Source: Alphaproteobacteria bacterium (lineage in GTDB: Bacteria > Pseudomonadota > Alphaproteobacteria > Micropepsales > Micropepsaceae). Taken from it: DNA of 64,000 nucleotides. The notes under the pieces are model-generated. The model did not search any database. It saw only the letters and a list, made by a program, of their open reading frames with translations, and was not told the DNA's origin. Made by a program: the position numbers and the translations under genes. Each line of letters begins with the position of its first letter. Position 1 is the stretch's first letter. Shown here piece after piece: positions 9,067 through 17,688 of this stretch. The stretch covers positions 62,001 to 126,000 of the forward strand of contig CANIHD010000002.1 of the NCBI GenBank assembly GCA_947467345.1, read 5' to 3'.

Positions 9067-10601
9067 CCGCGCACTCCCAGTTTCTCTGCGAGGCCGATGC
9101 GTTGCAATTTGCCGGTGGCGCCTTTGGGAATCTCGTCGAGGAAGATGATTTTGCGCGGTACTTTGAAATCGGCCACGCGTGTGGCGCAGAACTCGCGAAG
9201 TTCCCGTTCGGTCAGGCTCGCGCCCTCGCGCAATACGACAGCGGCGGCGACCTCTTCGCCCAGTTTGTCGTGCGGCATCGCGAACGTCACAACCTGCGCC
9301 ACCGCCGGGTGATCCATCAAAATCGTGTCGACTTCGAGCGGGCTGATTTTCTCGCCGCCGCGATTGATCAATTCCTTCAAGCGGCCCGTGAGCCGCAAAT
9401 AGCCTTCCGCATCCATCACGCCCTGATCGCCGGTGTGGAACCAGCCATTGGTATAGGCGGTAGCGTTGGCGCTCGGGTTGTTCTCATAGCCGAGCGTCAC
9501 GTTGCGGCCGCGAATAACGATTTCCCCGATGGTGTCGGGCGGCAAGATCTCGCCTTCCGGACTCATGATCGCGACATCCGGCCCCGCTGCGATGCCGACG
9601 CAACCGGAATAATGCTTGGCCGGCGGCAGCGGATTCGAGGTCATTTGATGCGACGCTTCGGTCATGCCGTAAGATTCGATAACAGTCGCGCCGAACACGC
9701 TTTCCAATTCGTCCATCACTTGCGGCGGCAGCGACGACGATGACGAACGAATGAAGCGCAAGCGGCCGTTCTTGATGGTTTCGGCATTGCGCGCAGCGCG
9801 CGTGAGAATCGCCTGATGCATGGTCGGCACCGCCGTGTACCAGGTGGGATTCGCAGCTTCGAACCAGGAAAAGAATTTAAGCGCGTTGAAACCCGGCGTG
9901 CAGACCACGGAGGCGCCGGCGGCGAGCGTGCTCAACGTTGCCGCGATCAGACCGTGAATGTGAAACAGCGGCATGATGTTGAGGCAGACATCATTGCGCG
10001 TCAGCGCAAGTGTTTTTCCGATGTGATAGGCCGAAGCCGTCACGTTGATATGGCTGAGCGGTACGATTTTCGGCCGCGATGTCGTGCCCGATGTGTGTAG
10101 GACGAGGGCGATGTCTTTGGCTTCTGCCATGCCGGAGGATGACGGCGAGCCCGAAAGCGCGCCTTGCGGCTTCAACGTGAAACTTCCAGCCGGCGCGCTC
10201 AGGTCCGGCACCAATGAAAGCACGGAAATGCCGCGCTCTTCAGCCACCGCGCGCGCCGGCGTATCCGTGCCGTCCTGGATGACGAGCGCTTTGGCATTTA
10301 GATCGGAGAGATAAAATTCGAATTCGTCTTTGCGATAGGCAGGATTGAGCGGGGCCGTGGTGACGCCGCAGGCCAGCGTTACAAAACTTGCCGCCATTTC
10401 CGGTCCGTTCGGCAGCACCATGGCGACGCGGTCGCCGCGTCCGATTCCCATGCGATTGAGATCGCCGATGGTGCGCGTGGCCAGCGCCCGCAAGCCGCCA
10501 TGCGTCAGCGTCGAACGTTCCGGCGCTCCGATGGCAGGATCGCCGTCATTGCCGCGGCGCAGCAGCGCGGACATGGTTTCCGCCGGGTAGGAAAATGCCA
10601 T
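9063..10601 (-). CDS. AMP-forming acyl-CoA synthetase, oxalate-CoA ligase (AAE3/Pcs60) type
   Basis: 512 residues with the ANL-family motifs in order: LHTSGTTSRPKIVPLSH (P-loop, about residues 169-185), PLFHIHGLIAA, the AAE3/Pcs60-like TWYTAVPTMHQAIL, SYGMTEASHQMTSNPLPP, GWFHTGDQGVMDAEGYL, GRLKELINRGGEKISP, and a C-terminal GATGKLQR with the catalytic lysine. The MTEASHQMTSNPLP and WYTAVPT.HQ segments are those of plant AAE3 and yeast Pcs60 oxalyl-CoA synthetases. Together with an OxlT-like transporter 68 bases upstream this argues for oxalate activation. Other short acids cannot be excluded. Confidence 0.88.
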   Translation of the reverse strand: MAFSYPAETMSALLRRGNDGDPAIGAPERSTLTHGGLRALATRTIGDLNRMGIGRGDRVAMVLPNGPEMAASFVTLACGVTTAPLNPAYRKDEFEFYLSDLNAKALVIQDGTDTPARAVAEERGISVLSLVPDLSAPAGSFTLKPQGALSGSPSSSGMAEAKDIALVLHTSGTTSRPKIVPLSHINVTASAYHIGKTLALTRNDVCLNIMPLFHIHGLIAATLSTLAAGASVVCTPGFNALKFFSWFEAANPTWYTAVPTMHQAILTRAARNAETIKNGRLRFIRSSSSSLPPQVMDELESVFGATVIESYGMTEASHQMTSNPLPPAKHYSGCVGIAAGPDVAIMSPEGEILPPDTIGEIVIRGRNVTLGYENNPSANATAYTNGWFHTGDQGVMDAEGYLRLTGRLKELINRGGEKISPLEVDTILMDHPAVAQVVTFAMPHDKLGEEVAAAVVLREGASLTERELREFCATRVADFKVPRKIIFLDEIPKGATGKLQRIGLAEKLGVRG

Positions 10602-10669
10602 TGTTCAGGCCTCGCTTGCGATCAATGCCTAGGAATAGACCAAGGAACGGGGCACGAAAACAAGCGATC

Positions 10670-11935
10670 TCAGCGTCCCGACCAGGCCAGATAATGCGCG
10701 CGCCGCATGGGCTTCAAAACGAAGATGGCCATGAGGGCGGCGATCACATCCATGATCGCGGCAACCCAGAACACAGTGTTCCATCCAGCCTCGGCCATTA
10801 GGACATTGGCGAGCGGCACCAGCAGCGCCGCGGTTCCTTTGGCGGTGTAAAGCAGGCCCGCATTGGTGGCGGCATATTTGGCGCCGAACGTATCGGTGCA
10901 GGTCGCGGGGAAGAGGCTGTAGATTTCACCCCAGGTGAAATAGATGCAGCCGAACAGCAGCACAAATAATATCGGCTCCTGGCCGAACATGATCAGGCCG
11001 AACATGCTGAGCGCGCCGCCGCTGAAAGCGATGCACATGGTCCGCTCGCGCCCAATCTTGTCGGAGATCCATCCGAAGAAGGGCCGCGCCAAACCATTCA
11101 TGATGTTGTCGACAATATTCGCCATCACCAAAGTGGTGGCGACGATGCCGAAAATCGCCACCTCGGTGCGCGCGATACCGAAATCGGTGGCGATGGAGGC
11201 GAGTTGCGCCGTGGCCATCAGTCCACCTGAGGCCATCATCACGAACATTGCATACAGCACCCAGAACAGGGGTGTTTTGATCACTTCGCGCGGCGTGAAA
11301 TCGCGCGCCGATTGGCCAAGTCTTTTGCGGGTTGGTGTCGGCGCCTGTCCGGGCTCCGGTGCTTTCAAGAAATTCGACAGCGCCAAGATGATGAGTCCTT
11401 GGCCAAGTCCGAACCACAGAAACGCCGATTGATAGCCGTAAGCGTCGATCCAATAGATGATCGGCACTGTGGTCGCCGCCGCACCGGCGCCGAATCCCGC
11501 CGCAGTCAATCCCGCAGCTAACCCGCGCTTGTCGCCGAACCATTTCAGCGCGTTGCCGACACAGGTGCCGTACACGCAGCCGGCGCCGATGCCCGAAACA
11601 ACGGCAGCGAAATAGAGCATCGGAAGCGTGGTCGCGATGGAATTGAGCGCCCATGCAATCGCAACCAGCACGCCGCCGAACATCACAACGATCTTCGGAC
11701 CGAATTTATCGACGAACCAACCTTCGATCGGAATCAGCCATGTCTCGGTGAGGACGAAGAGGCTGAACGCGAGTTGGATGGCGGGGCGGCCCCATTGATA
11801 TTTCTCTTCAATCGGATTGACGAAAAGATTCCAGCCATATTGCAGATTGGCAATCATCACCATGCAGATGACGCCAACGATCAATTGAAACCAGCGATTG
11901 GGTGGCGCCTGCGACACTTCTTGGCCAATGGACAT
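10670..11935 (-). CDS. MFS transporter, oxalate/formate antiporter (OxlT) family
   Basis: 421 residues with about 12 membrane helices. The N-terminus (RWFQLIVGVICMVMIANLQY, then WNLFVNPI) and the central WFGDKRGLAAGLTAAGFGAG and RPFFGWISDKIGRE follow the OxlT family closely. So does ITY-like FTWGEIYSLFPATCTDTFG near residue 335, where OxlT has FFTWGGSYALFPSTNSDIFG. It would import oxalate, possibly in exchange for formate or another acid. First gene of the leftward set with the ligase and PanE-like genes. Upstream space 11936-12059 should hold the promoter. Confidence 0.88.
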   Translation of the reverse strand: MSIGQEVSQAPPNRWFQLIVGVICMVMIANLQYGWNLFVNPIEEKYQWGRPAIQLAFSLFVLTETWLIPIEGWFVDKFGPKIVVMFGGVLVAIAWALNSIATTLPMLYFAAVVSGIGAGCVYGTCVGNALKWFGDKRGLAAGLTAAGFGAGAAATTVPIIYWIDAYGYQSAFLWFGLGQGLIILALSNFLKAPEPGQAPTPTRKRLGQSARDFTPREVIKTPLFWVLYAMFVMMASGGLMATAQLASIATDFGIARTEVAIFGIVATTLVMANIVDNIMNGLARPFFGWISDKIGRERTMCIAFSGGALSMFGLIMFGQEPILFVLLFGCIYFTWGEIYSLFPATCTDTFGAKYAATNAGLLYTAKGTAALLVPLANVLMAEAGWNTVFWVAAIMDVIAALMAIFVLKPMRRAHYLAWSGR

Positions 11936-12059
11936 GCACCGCCCCGCCTCCCCGCCGTTCAGCGCATTTTCTTAGCGCTATAACGTCGCCTCACCCTTGC
12001 ATAATGAAAACGGGTTGTCATGGCTGGCGGAATGAAAGACGAGTTCGTAGCGATCTTCG

Positions 12060-12506
12060 CTATTGCTGCGGCCGGCAGACAATGCTGGCGCGCACGGCGG
12101 TGAAATTGTCATCGCCGTCGCGGGTGAAACCGGACCAGACGAATTCGCGGGCAGGAATGCGGATGAATTGACCGGGCTGCAACGGGCCGTCGTAGAAAAT
12201 CCGTACGCCGTTTCGCGCCCGCGCCTGGCCGCGCAAGACCGACGGGTTGACGGCGGCGATGCGTAGTCCATCGAAAATATCGTTCGGTCCGCAATCCTGC
12301 GCCAACACGAATACCGACAATCCGAGATCGCCAGGTCCTGCCGCGAGTGGGCTTTCGCGGTTCGCCGCCATCGTGACACCGGGGCTGACATCGAGCGGGT
12401 TGGGCGTGATCGGCAAGCGCGCTTCCTGGGCGCCGGCACTGCCGGCCAAAAACGCCAACAGGGCAGCAACTCGGCCGAAGGGCTTTGCAAGTTTTGCCAA
12501 GGTCAT
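12060..12506 (-). CDS. small exported protein of unknown function
   Basis: 148 residues with a signal peptide (RVAALLAFLAGSAGAQE, cleavage after about residue 26). The mature part has two cysteines (QDCGPND and SIVCRPQQ) that could form a disulphide, and a proline- and glycine-rich beta-type sequence ending ...DGDDNFTAVRASIVC. I do not recognise a family. It lies between the oxalate set and the divergent rpe, 122 bases from the latter. Confidence 0.7.
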   Translation of the reverse strand: MTLAKLAKPFGRVAALLAFLAGSAGAQEARLPITPNPLDVSPGVTMAANRESPLAAGPGDLGLSVFVLAQDCGPNDIFDGLRIAAVNPSVLRGQARARNGVRIFYDGPLQPGQFIRIPAREFVWSGFTRDGDDNFTAVRASIVCRPQQ

Positions 12507-12629
12507 GAGCCGCCCCGAGAAACGCCCTCGGAGTATTGGCCTGGAAGGCGCTCCGGTCCAGAAATCATCACGAAATGCGGCTTTGCCGCCTTGTTCGCAC
12601 CTGCAGAATCGCGCAATTGTCGCGCTATC

Positions 12630-13298
12630 ATGACAAAGCCCGTCCGCATCGCGCCATCCATCCTATCGGCGGATTTCGCGCGACTGGGCGAAGAAGTCGC
12701 CGCCATCACGAAGGCAGGCGCCGATTTCATCCATATTGACGTCATGGACGGGCATTTCGTGCCCAATCTCACCATCGGCCCGGCGGTCGTTAAGGCGCTC
12801 AGGCCGCACAGTGCCCAGCCTTTCGACTGCCATTTGATGATCGCGCCGGTCGATCCCTATGTCGCGGCCTTTGCCGAAGCCGGCGCCGACATCATCAGCA
12901 TCCATCCCGAATCTGGTCCGCACCCGCACCGGACGCTGCAGATGATCCGGAGCCTGGGAAAGAAGGCGGGCTACGTGCTCAACCCGGGCACGCCGGTGGA
13001 GGTGCTCGATCCGGTGATGGATCTCCTCGATCTCATCCTGATCATGACCGTGAATCCAGGCTTCGGAGGGCAGGCGTTCTTGAAGAGCCAATTGCCGAAA
13101 ATCGCGGCGGCGCGCCAAAGGATCAATGCCACGGGCCGGGAGATTCTTCTCGAGATCGACGGCGGCATCAACGAAGCGACCGCCAAGGAAGCCATCGCGG
13201 TGGGCGCCGATACGCTTGTCGCGGGGAACGCGGTATTCGCAAGCCAAGGCGGAAAGGGGGCCGACTATGCCGGCGCTATCGCTAGGCTCCGCGGCTGA
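12630..13298 (+). CDS. rpe: ribulose-phosphate 3-epimerase
   Basis: 222 residues, normal for Rpe, which interconverts ribulose 5-phosphate and xylulose 5-phosphate in the pentose phosphate and Calvin pathways. The TIM-barrel motifs are all present: IAPSILSADFARLGEEV, FIHIDVMDGHFVPNLTIGP (metal-binding His and Asp), DCHLMI, IMTVNPGFGGQAF and LEIDGGIN. Start at ATG 12630 (MTKPVRIAPS) from alignment to the family. No clear ribosome site. Overlaps the next gene by 32 bases. Confidence 0.97.
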   Translation: MTKPVRIAPSILSADFARLGEEVAAITKAGADFIHIDVMDGHFVPNLTIGPAVVKALRPHSAQPFDCHLMIAPVDPYVAAFAEAGADIISIHPESGPHPHRTLQMIRSLGKKAGYVLNPGTPVEVLDPVMDLLDLILIMTVNPGFGGQAFLKSQLPKIAAARQRINATGREILLEIDGGINEATAKEAIAVGADTLVAGNAVFASQGGKGADYAGAIARLRG

Positions 13299-15051
13299 TC
13301 TGCGCTCGCACAAGCGGGTAGCCACGCGCCCCGCGCCGCAGAAGAATGCGGGCTCCAACCTTATGCTGGAATATACCGGCGCTGCCTGCGGGATAGCCGT
13401 CGAGGCTTTGTCCGCGGAACTCCGCGCCGGCTGGTTTTACCGCCTCAGTCTCACCGGGCCGATTTCAAACCGCATTCATTTCCATCCTGTCGACACGCGT
13501 CCGCACCGGCTGGAAGAGGCCGATGCCTATTTTCGCGGGCGCTTCCGTTTCGCGGGCGAGAGCGTCGATGTCGCGGCCGGATCGGTGTTCGATGTCGCGG
13601 CGCCGTCGCCGGCTTTTGCCGAAGCGCTGCACGGTTTCGAATGGCTGCGCCATATCGAGGCGGCAGGCGGCGAGGTTGCGCGGAAATCGGCGCTGAAGCT
13701 GAGTGGCGAATGGCTGGAACGCCATGCGCGTTACGGCAAGCCCGCCTGGCAGCCTGAAATCATCGGCCTGCGCTTTATCAATCTGCTCGCGCATGGGCGC
13801 TTCTTCTTGGCGAATTCCGATCTCGTATGGCGGTCGCGCTTTTACGTGTCGTTGCGCAATCAGGCGCGTGTGCTGGCGCGCACCGTTCCGCATGCCCCAG
13901 AGGGCTTGCCGAAACTGCATGCCGCCGCAGGGCTGACGCTGGCCGGTCTTTGTCTGATGGACGCGCGCGCAGCGTCGCAAGGTTTGGCGTTTCTGGTCGA
14001 AGAAATCGACAAGCAAATTTTGCCCGATGGCGGGCATGTCACACGGTCGCCGGAAGCGCTTTTGGATTCGTTCCGTGTACTGAGCATGGTGCAACAGGCC
14101 ATCGATGCTGCTCGCCGCGAAGTACAGCCGCATGTGCGCAGCGCGCTGGATCGCATGGCGCCGATGATGCGGTTTTTCCGCATGGGCGATGGCGGTCTTG
14201 GCCTGTTCAACGGCGGCGGCGAATCTGACAGCCGCCAAATCGAGTCCTTGCTCGATCGCGATGACGCACATGGCAAGCCATTTGCCCACGCGCCGCATTC
14301 CGGTTTTCAGCGTGTTGCCGCCGGGAAAAGCCTCGTGCTGTTCGATGTCGGCGCGCCGCCGCAAGGCGCCTTTGCCGCCGACGCACACGCCGGATGCCTC
14401 TCTTTTGAAATGAGCGCCGGCACGCACCGTCTCATCGTGAATTGCGGCAGCGCGCGACATCACAAGGAGCCGTGGTTTTCCGCCGTGCGCGCCACTGCCG
14501 CGCATTCCACGCTGACGCTCGCCGACACCTCGTCGGCGGCGATGCTGCCGGAGGGGTGGCGGCGCCGGATGTTGGGCCCGCGCCTTTTAGCGCGCGATGG
14601 CCGCACGCAAACGCGGCGCAGCGAGACTGCCGAAGGTGTCGTCGTCGAAGCCAACCATAATTTCTACGAGCCGATGTTCGGTGTGCAGCACGAACGCTTC
14701 CTCACACTCTCGCCGCGCGGGCTGATCCTTTCCGGCGTTGACCAGCTGCGGCCGCGCCGGCGCAAATCGGGGCGCAACCCGAATCTCGCGTTCGCCATTC
14801 GCTTCCACATTCATCCCGACATCCGCCTGTCGCTGGCGCATGGCGGCGCCTCGGTCCTGCTGAAACTGCCGAACGGGGAGGGCTGGCGCTTTCGCTGCGA
14901 CAGCGGCGGTGCCCTCGCCATCGAGGAAAGCATCTATCTGGGCTCCGGCCAGCTTCGCCGGGCCGAGCAAGTGGTGGTCAGCGGCCATGTCCGGGACGAG
15001 GAGATCGCTATCGCCTGGGTTTTGGAACAGGTCGGTGCGGCGGGCGGCTAA
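13267..15051 (+). CDS. heparinase II/III family protein
   Basis: 594 residues. The start at ATG 13267 lies inside the end of rpe and has a strong GGAAAGGGG site 6 bases upstream; further upstream in-frame sequence is rpe read in another frame. The N-terminal helical domain (WQPEIIGLRFINLLAHGRFF) and the C-terminal beta-sandwich (GCLSFEMSAGTHRLIVNCGS, then ATAAHSTLTLADTSSA) are those of heparinase II/III-like polysaccharide lyases. The substrate is not known for this chromosomal subgroup. There is no signal peptide, which is usual for the rpe-linked form. Confidence 0.88.
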   Translation: MPALSLGSAADLRSHKRVATRPAPQKNAGSNLMLEYTGAACGIAVEALSAELRAGWFYRLSLTGPISNRIHFHPVDTRPHRLEEADAYFRGRFRFAGESVDVAAGSVFDVAAPSPAFAEALHGFEWLRHIEAAGGEVARKSALKLSGEWLERHARYGKPAWQPEIIGLRFINLLAHGRFFLANSDLVWRSRFYVSLRNQARVLARTVPHAPEGLPKLHAAAGLTLAGLCLMDARAASQGLAFLVEEIDKQILPDGGHVTRSPEALLDSFRVLSMVQQAIDAARREVQPHVRSALDRMAPMMRFFRMGDGGLGLFNGGGESDSRQIESLLDRDDAHGKPFAHAPHSGFQRVAAGKSLVLFDVGAPPQGAFAADAHAGCLSFEMSAGTHRLIVNCGSARHHKEPWFSAVRATAAHSTLTLADTSSAAMLPEGWRRRMLGPRLLARDGRTQTRRSETAEGVVVEANHNFYEPMFGVQHERFLTLSPRGLILSGVDQLRPRRRKSGRNPNLAFAIRFHIHPDIRLSLAHGGASVLLKLPNGEGWRFRCDSGGALAIEESIYLGSGQLRRAEQVVVSGHVRDEEIAIAWVLEQVGAAGG

Positions 15052-15074
15052 CCGGCCCGATTCAGCCGGTTTTG
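15050..15074 (+). terminator. possible terminator after the heparinase gene
   Basis: A 7-bp perfect stem AACCGGC / GCCGGTT with an 8-base loop starts at the stop codon and is followed by TTGGG. The short T-run makes it a weak candidate. Confidence 0.35.
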
Positions 15075-15207
15075 GGCCGATTGCTCACAGGGGTGGGGCG
15101 GCGACATCCCATCGTGGCCATTGGCGGTTTCTTGGGGCTTTGCTATGCAGAATGCATAGGCTGGTCGTGCCGGCGGCCAAGATTTCGTGCCGGACATAGG
15201 GGACATC

Positions 15208-16002
15208 ATGGTTCAGTTGCGATTGCCCAAGGGCAGTGAGGTCAAGAAGGGCAAAGCCTGGCCGGAGGCCCGCGGCGCCAACGGCAAACCCGCCACCCGC
15301 ACCAAGCGGCTCAAGATTTATCGCTTCGACCCCGAGAATGACGCCACCCCGCGCCAGGATGTCTATTCCGTTGATCTCGACTCTTGCGGCCCGATGGTTC
15401 TGGACGCGCTGATCAAGATCAAAAACGAGATCGACCCGACGCTGACCTTCCGCCGCTCCTGCCGTGAGGGTGTGTGCGGCTCCTGCGCCATGAATATCGC
15501 GGGCTCCAATACGCTGGCCTGCACCAAGGCGATGTCCGATATTTCTGGCTCTATCGCGGTCTATCCGCTGCCGCATATGCCGGTGGTGAAGGATCTGGTT
15601 CCGGACCTCACCAATTTCTTCGCGCAGCACGCGTCGATCCAACCCTATTTGCAGACCAAGACGCCGGAGCCTGACACCGAGTGGCGCCAATCGCCGGAAG
15701 AGCGCGCCAAGCTCGACGGGCTTTACGAATGTATTCTGTGCGCTTGCTGCTCTACCTCATGCCCGTCTTATTGGTGGAATCCGGAACGCTTTCTGGGACC
15801 GGCGGCGCTGCTGCAATCTTATCGCTGGATCGCCGATTCCCGCGACGAAAGCACCGGCGAGCGGCTGGACCATCTCGAAGATCCGTTCCGGCTTTATCGC
15901 TGCCACACGATTATGAATTGCGCGACCGTGTGTCCGAAGGGATTGAACCCGTCGGAGGCGATTGCCGAAATCAAGCAGATGATGGTGAAGCGCGCGGTTT
16001 AA
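15208..16002 (+). CDS. sdhB: succinate dehydrogenase iron-sulphur subunit
   Basis: 264 residues from ATG 15208, which has AGGGGA six bases before it; a GTG at 15187 in the same frame lacks such a site. The 2Fe-2S motif [16 protein letters not shown] lies near residues 88-103, followed by the two ferredoxin-type clusters [17 protein letters not shown] and [17 protein letters not shown], so all three iron-sulphur centres are intact. It carries electrons from SdhA to the quinone site of SdhC/SdhD. Unusually it is 12 kb away from sdhCDA and on the opposite strand, followed 15 bases later by a VOC protein. Confidence 0.97.
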   Translation: MVQLRLPKGSEVKKGKAWPEARGANGKPATRTKRLKIYRFDPENDATPRQDVYSVDLDSCGPMVLDALIKIKNEIDPTLTFRRSCREGVCGSCAMNIAGSNTLACTKAMSDISGSIAVYPLPHMPVVKDLVPDLTNFFAQHASIQPYLQTKTPEPDTEWRQSPEERAKLDGLYECILCACCSTSCPSYWWNPERFLGPAALLQSYRWIADSRDESTGERLDHLEDPFRLYRCHTIMNCATVCPKGLNPSEAIAEIKQMMVKRAV

Positions 16003-16017
16003 CGGTTCGGAGGCACG

Positions 16018-16389
16018 ATGATTGCGCGTGGTCATGTCGCCATCGTCGTGTCGGACGTAGAAGCGTCGATACGCTTCTACACCGATATCCTGGGCCTCAA
16101 GCTCGGCACGCGTTTCGCGGAGGATTGGGTCACCCTCATCGCCGGCAATGGTTTGACCATCGGCCTGCTTCCGCCGTCCAAACATTATCCGGCGCCCGGC
16201 ACCAAAGGCGCGATGATGATCGGTCTCGAAATCGACGAAGACATCGAAATTGTTGTGGTGCGACTTGCCGCGCGCGGTGTGCCCTTTACGGGTAAGATCG
16301 TGCGCGATCCCAGAGCCGGTGCCTTCGCCAATTTCGAAGACCCGGACGGAAATCCGTTTTATCTCTGGCAGGTTGCTTGGAAGGCGTGA
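16018..16389 (+). CDS. VOC (glyoxalase/bleomycin resistance) family protein
   Basis: 123 residues starting HVAIVVSDVEASIRFYTDILG and ending FEDPDGNPFYLWQ, the two ends of a VOC beta-alpha-beta-beta-beta unit. Candidate metal ligands are the His near residue 6 and the Glu in NFEDPDGN. A GGAGG ribosome site lies five bases before the ATG and the gene follows sdhB by 15 bases, so they are probably co-transcribed. The reaction (glyoxalase, dioxygenase or resistance) is not determined. Confidence 0.88.
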   Translation: MIARGHVAIVVSDVEASIRFYTDILGLKLGTRFAEDWVTLIAGNGLTIGLLPPSKHYPAPGTKGAMMIGLEIDEDIEIVVVRLAARGVPFTGKIVRDPRAGAFANFEDPDGNPFYLWQVAWKA

Positions 16390-16404
16390 ACCTTGCGCGT
16401 CTCG

Positions 16405-17607
16405 CTAATTGTTGAGCGGACGGCGCAAGGCAATCGTGTAGCCCACAACAGGCACGCCGGATTCATTGCGCAACGGCGCTTCCATCATATCGACGAATTC
16501 GAGACCGGCGCGGGTCGCTTGCTCGCGCAAATAAGAGATGCTGTGGCGGAAGCGATTGGCGGCGGTCTGCTCCCAAGCATCGCCGTCTTTGGCCTCCACA
16601 GCGAAGATGTACAGCGCGCCAGGTTGCAGCCGGCGTGCAACGCCGGCGAATGAGGGCGCTAGATCGCCGATATAGATCATCGTGTCGGCAGCGAGAATAA
16701 GATCGAAAGCCTCGCCCGGCTCCGCCAGATATTTTTCCAGATCGCCCAGCACTAAATGGTCGTAGAGGCCGCGTTGCCGCGCCGCATCATTCATCAACGG
16801 CGAAAGATCGATGCCTTCGAGATAACCGCCGTTTGAAATGTCTTTAAACGCTTCGCCGGCAAGCCCGGTGCCCGAACCAAGATCGAGAATGCGCGACGGC
16901 TTTTTCGCATCGTCCGCAACGCGGTCGTAAAGCGTGCGCACATGCAGATGTGCGCGGTATCCCAGTTCGTCGAGCATGCGCAAATCGTAATCGACCGAGA
17001 ATTCATCAAACAGGCGGCGCATATAGCCGGGCGGGCAACGCGAGGCGCGGCCCAATTGGAATTCGGCGTTCTCGCGGTTCTCGATAATATCTGCTGCGCC
17101 GGGATTAAGCGCGAGCGCAACGTCGTAAGCGGCGATGCCATCTTCATGTTGGCCGAGTGCGACCAACGCGTTGCCGCGATTGACCAAAGCCGGTGGAAAA
17201 TTCGGCTGCAGCGCGAGGGCAGTATCGCAGCTCGCCAAGGCTTGCGCGGGGCGTCCGGTTTCGAGCAGCACGACAGCGCGGTTCACCAGTGCTTCGTAAT
17301 GTCCCGGCTGAAGCGCCAGTGTGCGGTCGAATGAATGCAGCGATTCTGGATTACGACCCAAACGATACAGCGAAATGCCGCGTTGAAACCATGATGCGGG
17401 ATCGCGCGCATTGACAGCAATCGCCTCACTGAAGAGCACAATGGCCTGCTCATGTTGATTGGTCTGCGCGCAGGCAAAGCCCAGCGAATAGAGCGCCATA
17501 TAATGCCGCGGATTGGCGCGCAAAACTTCCTGATAGATGCTTGCCGCCTCTTGAATGCGGCCGGCCTCATGCAATCGCATGGCTTGTTGGACAATCTGAT
17601 CGGTCAT
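16405..17607 (-). CDS. TPR-repeat SAM-dependent methyltransferase
   Basis: 400 residues. Residues 1-190 hold about five tetratricopeptide units (AASIYQEVLRANPRHYMALY, then units ending ALQPGHYEAL, ALQPNFPPAL and ALNPGAADII). Residues 200-400 form a class I methyltransferase with ILDLGSGTGLAGEAF (SAM-binding motif I, about 239-253), YLEGIDLS and FDLILAADTMIYIGD. The combination suggests a protein methyltransferase that recruits its target through the TPR part. Similar proteins of unknown target occur in Alphaproteobacteria. Convergent with the VOC gene, 15 bases apart. Confidence 0.88.
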   Translation of the reverse strand: MTDQIVQQAMRLHEAGRIQEAASIYQEVLRANPRHYMALYSLGFACAQTNQHEQAIVLFSEAIAVNARDPASWFQRGISLYRLGRNPESLHSFDRTLALQPGHYEALVNRAVVLLETGRPAQALASCDTALALQPNFPPALVNRGNALVALGQHEDGIAAYDVALALNPGAADIIENRENAEFQLGRASRCPPGYMRRLFDEFSVDYDLRMLDELGYRAHLHVRTLYDRVADDAKKPSRILDLGSGTGLAGEAFKDISNGGYLEGIDLSPLMNDAARQRGLYDHLVLGDLEKYLAEPGEAFDLILAADTMIYIGDLAPSFAGVARRLQPGALYIFAVEAKDGDAWEQTAANRFRHSISYLREQATRAGLEFVDMMEAPLRNESGVPVVGYTIALRRPLNN

Positions 17608-17688
17608 GGAGATGTGCGCAGCTGCTCTTCGTGGTGAGGAAGGCGAAAGCCAAAATATCGGCCGTCGCGGTTGGAAATCATTCTGCCG

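Noticed and set aside
13126..13266. Upstream extension of the heparinase gene inside rpe
   Set aside because: Those codons are rpe read in another frame; the GGAAAGGGG site fixes the start at 13267.
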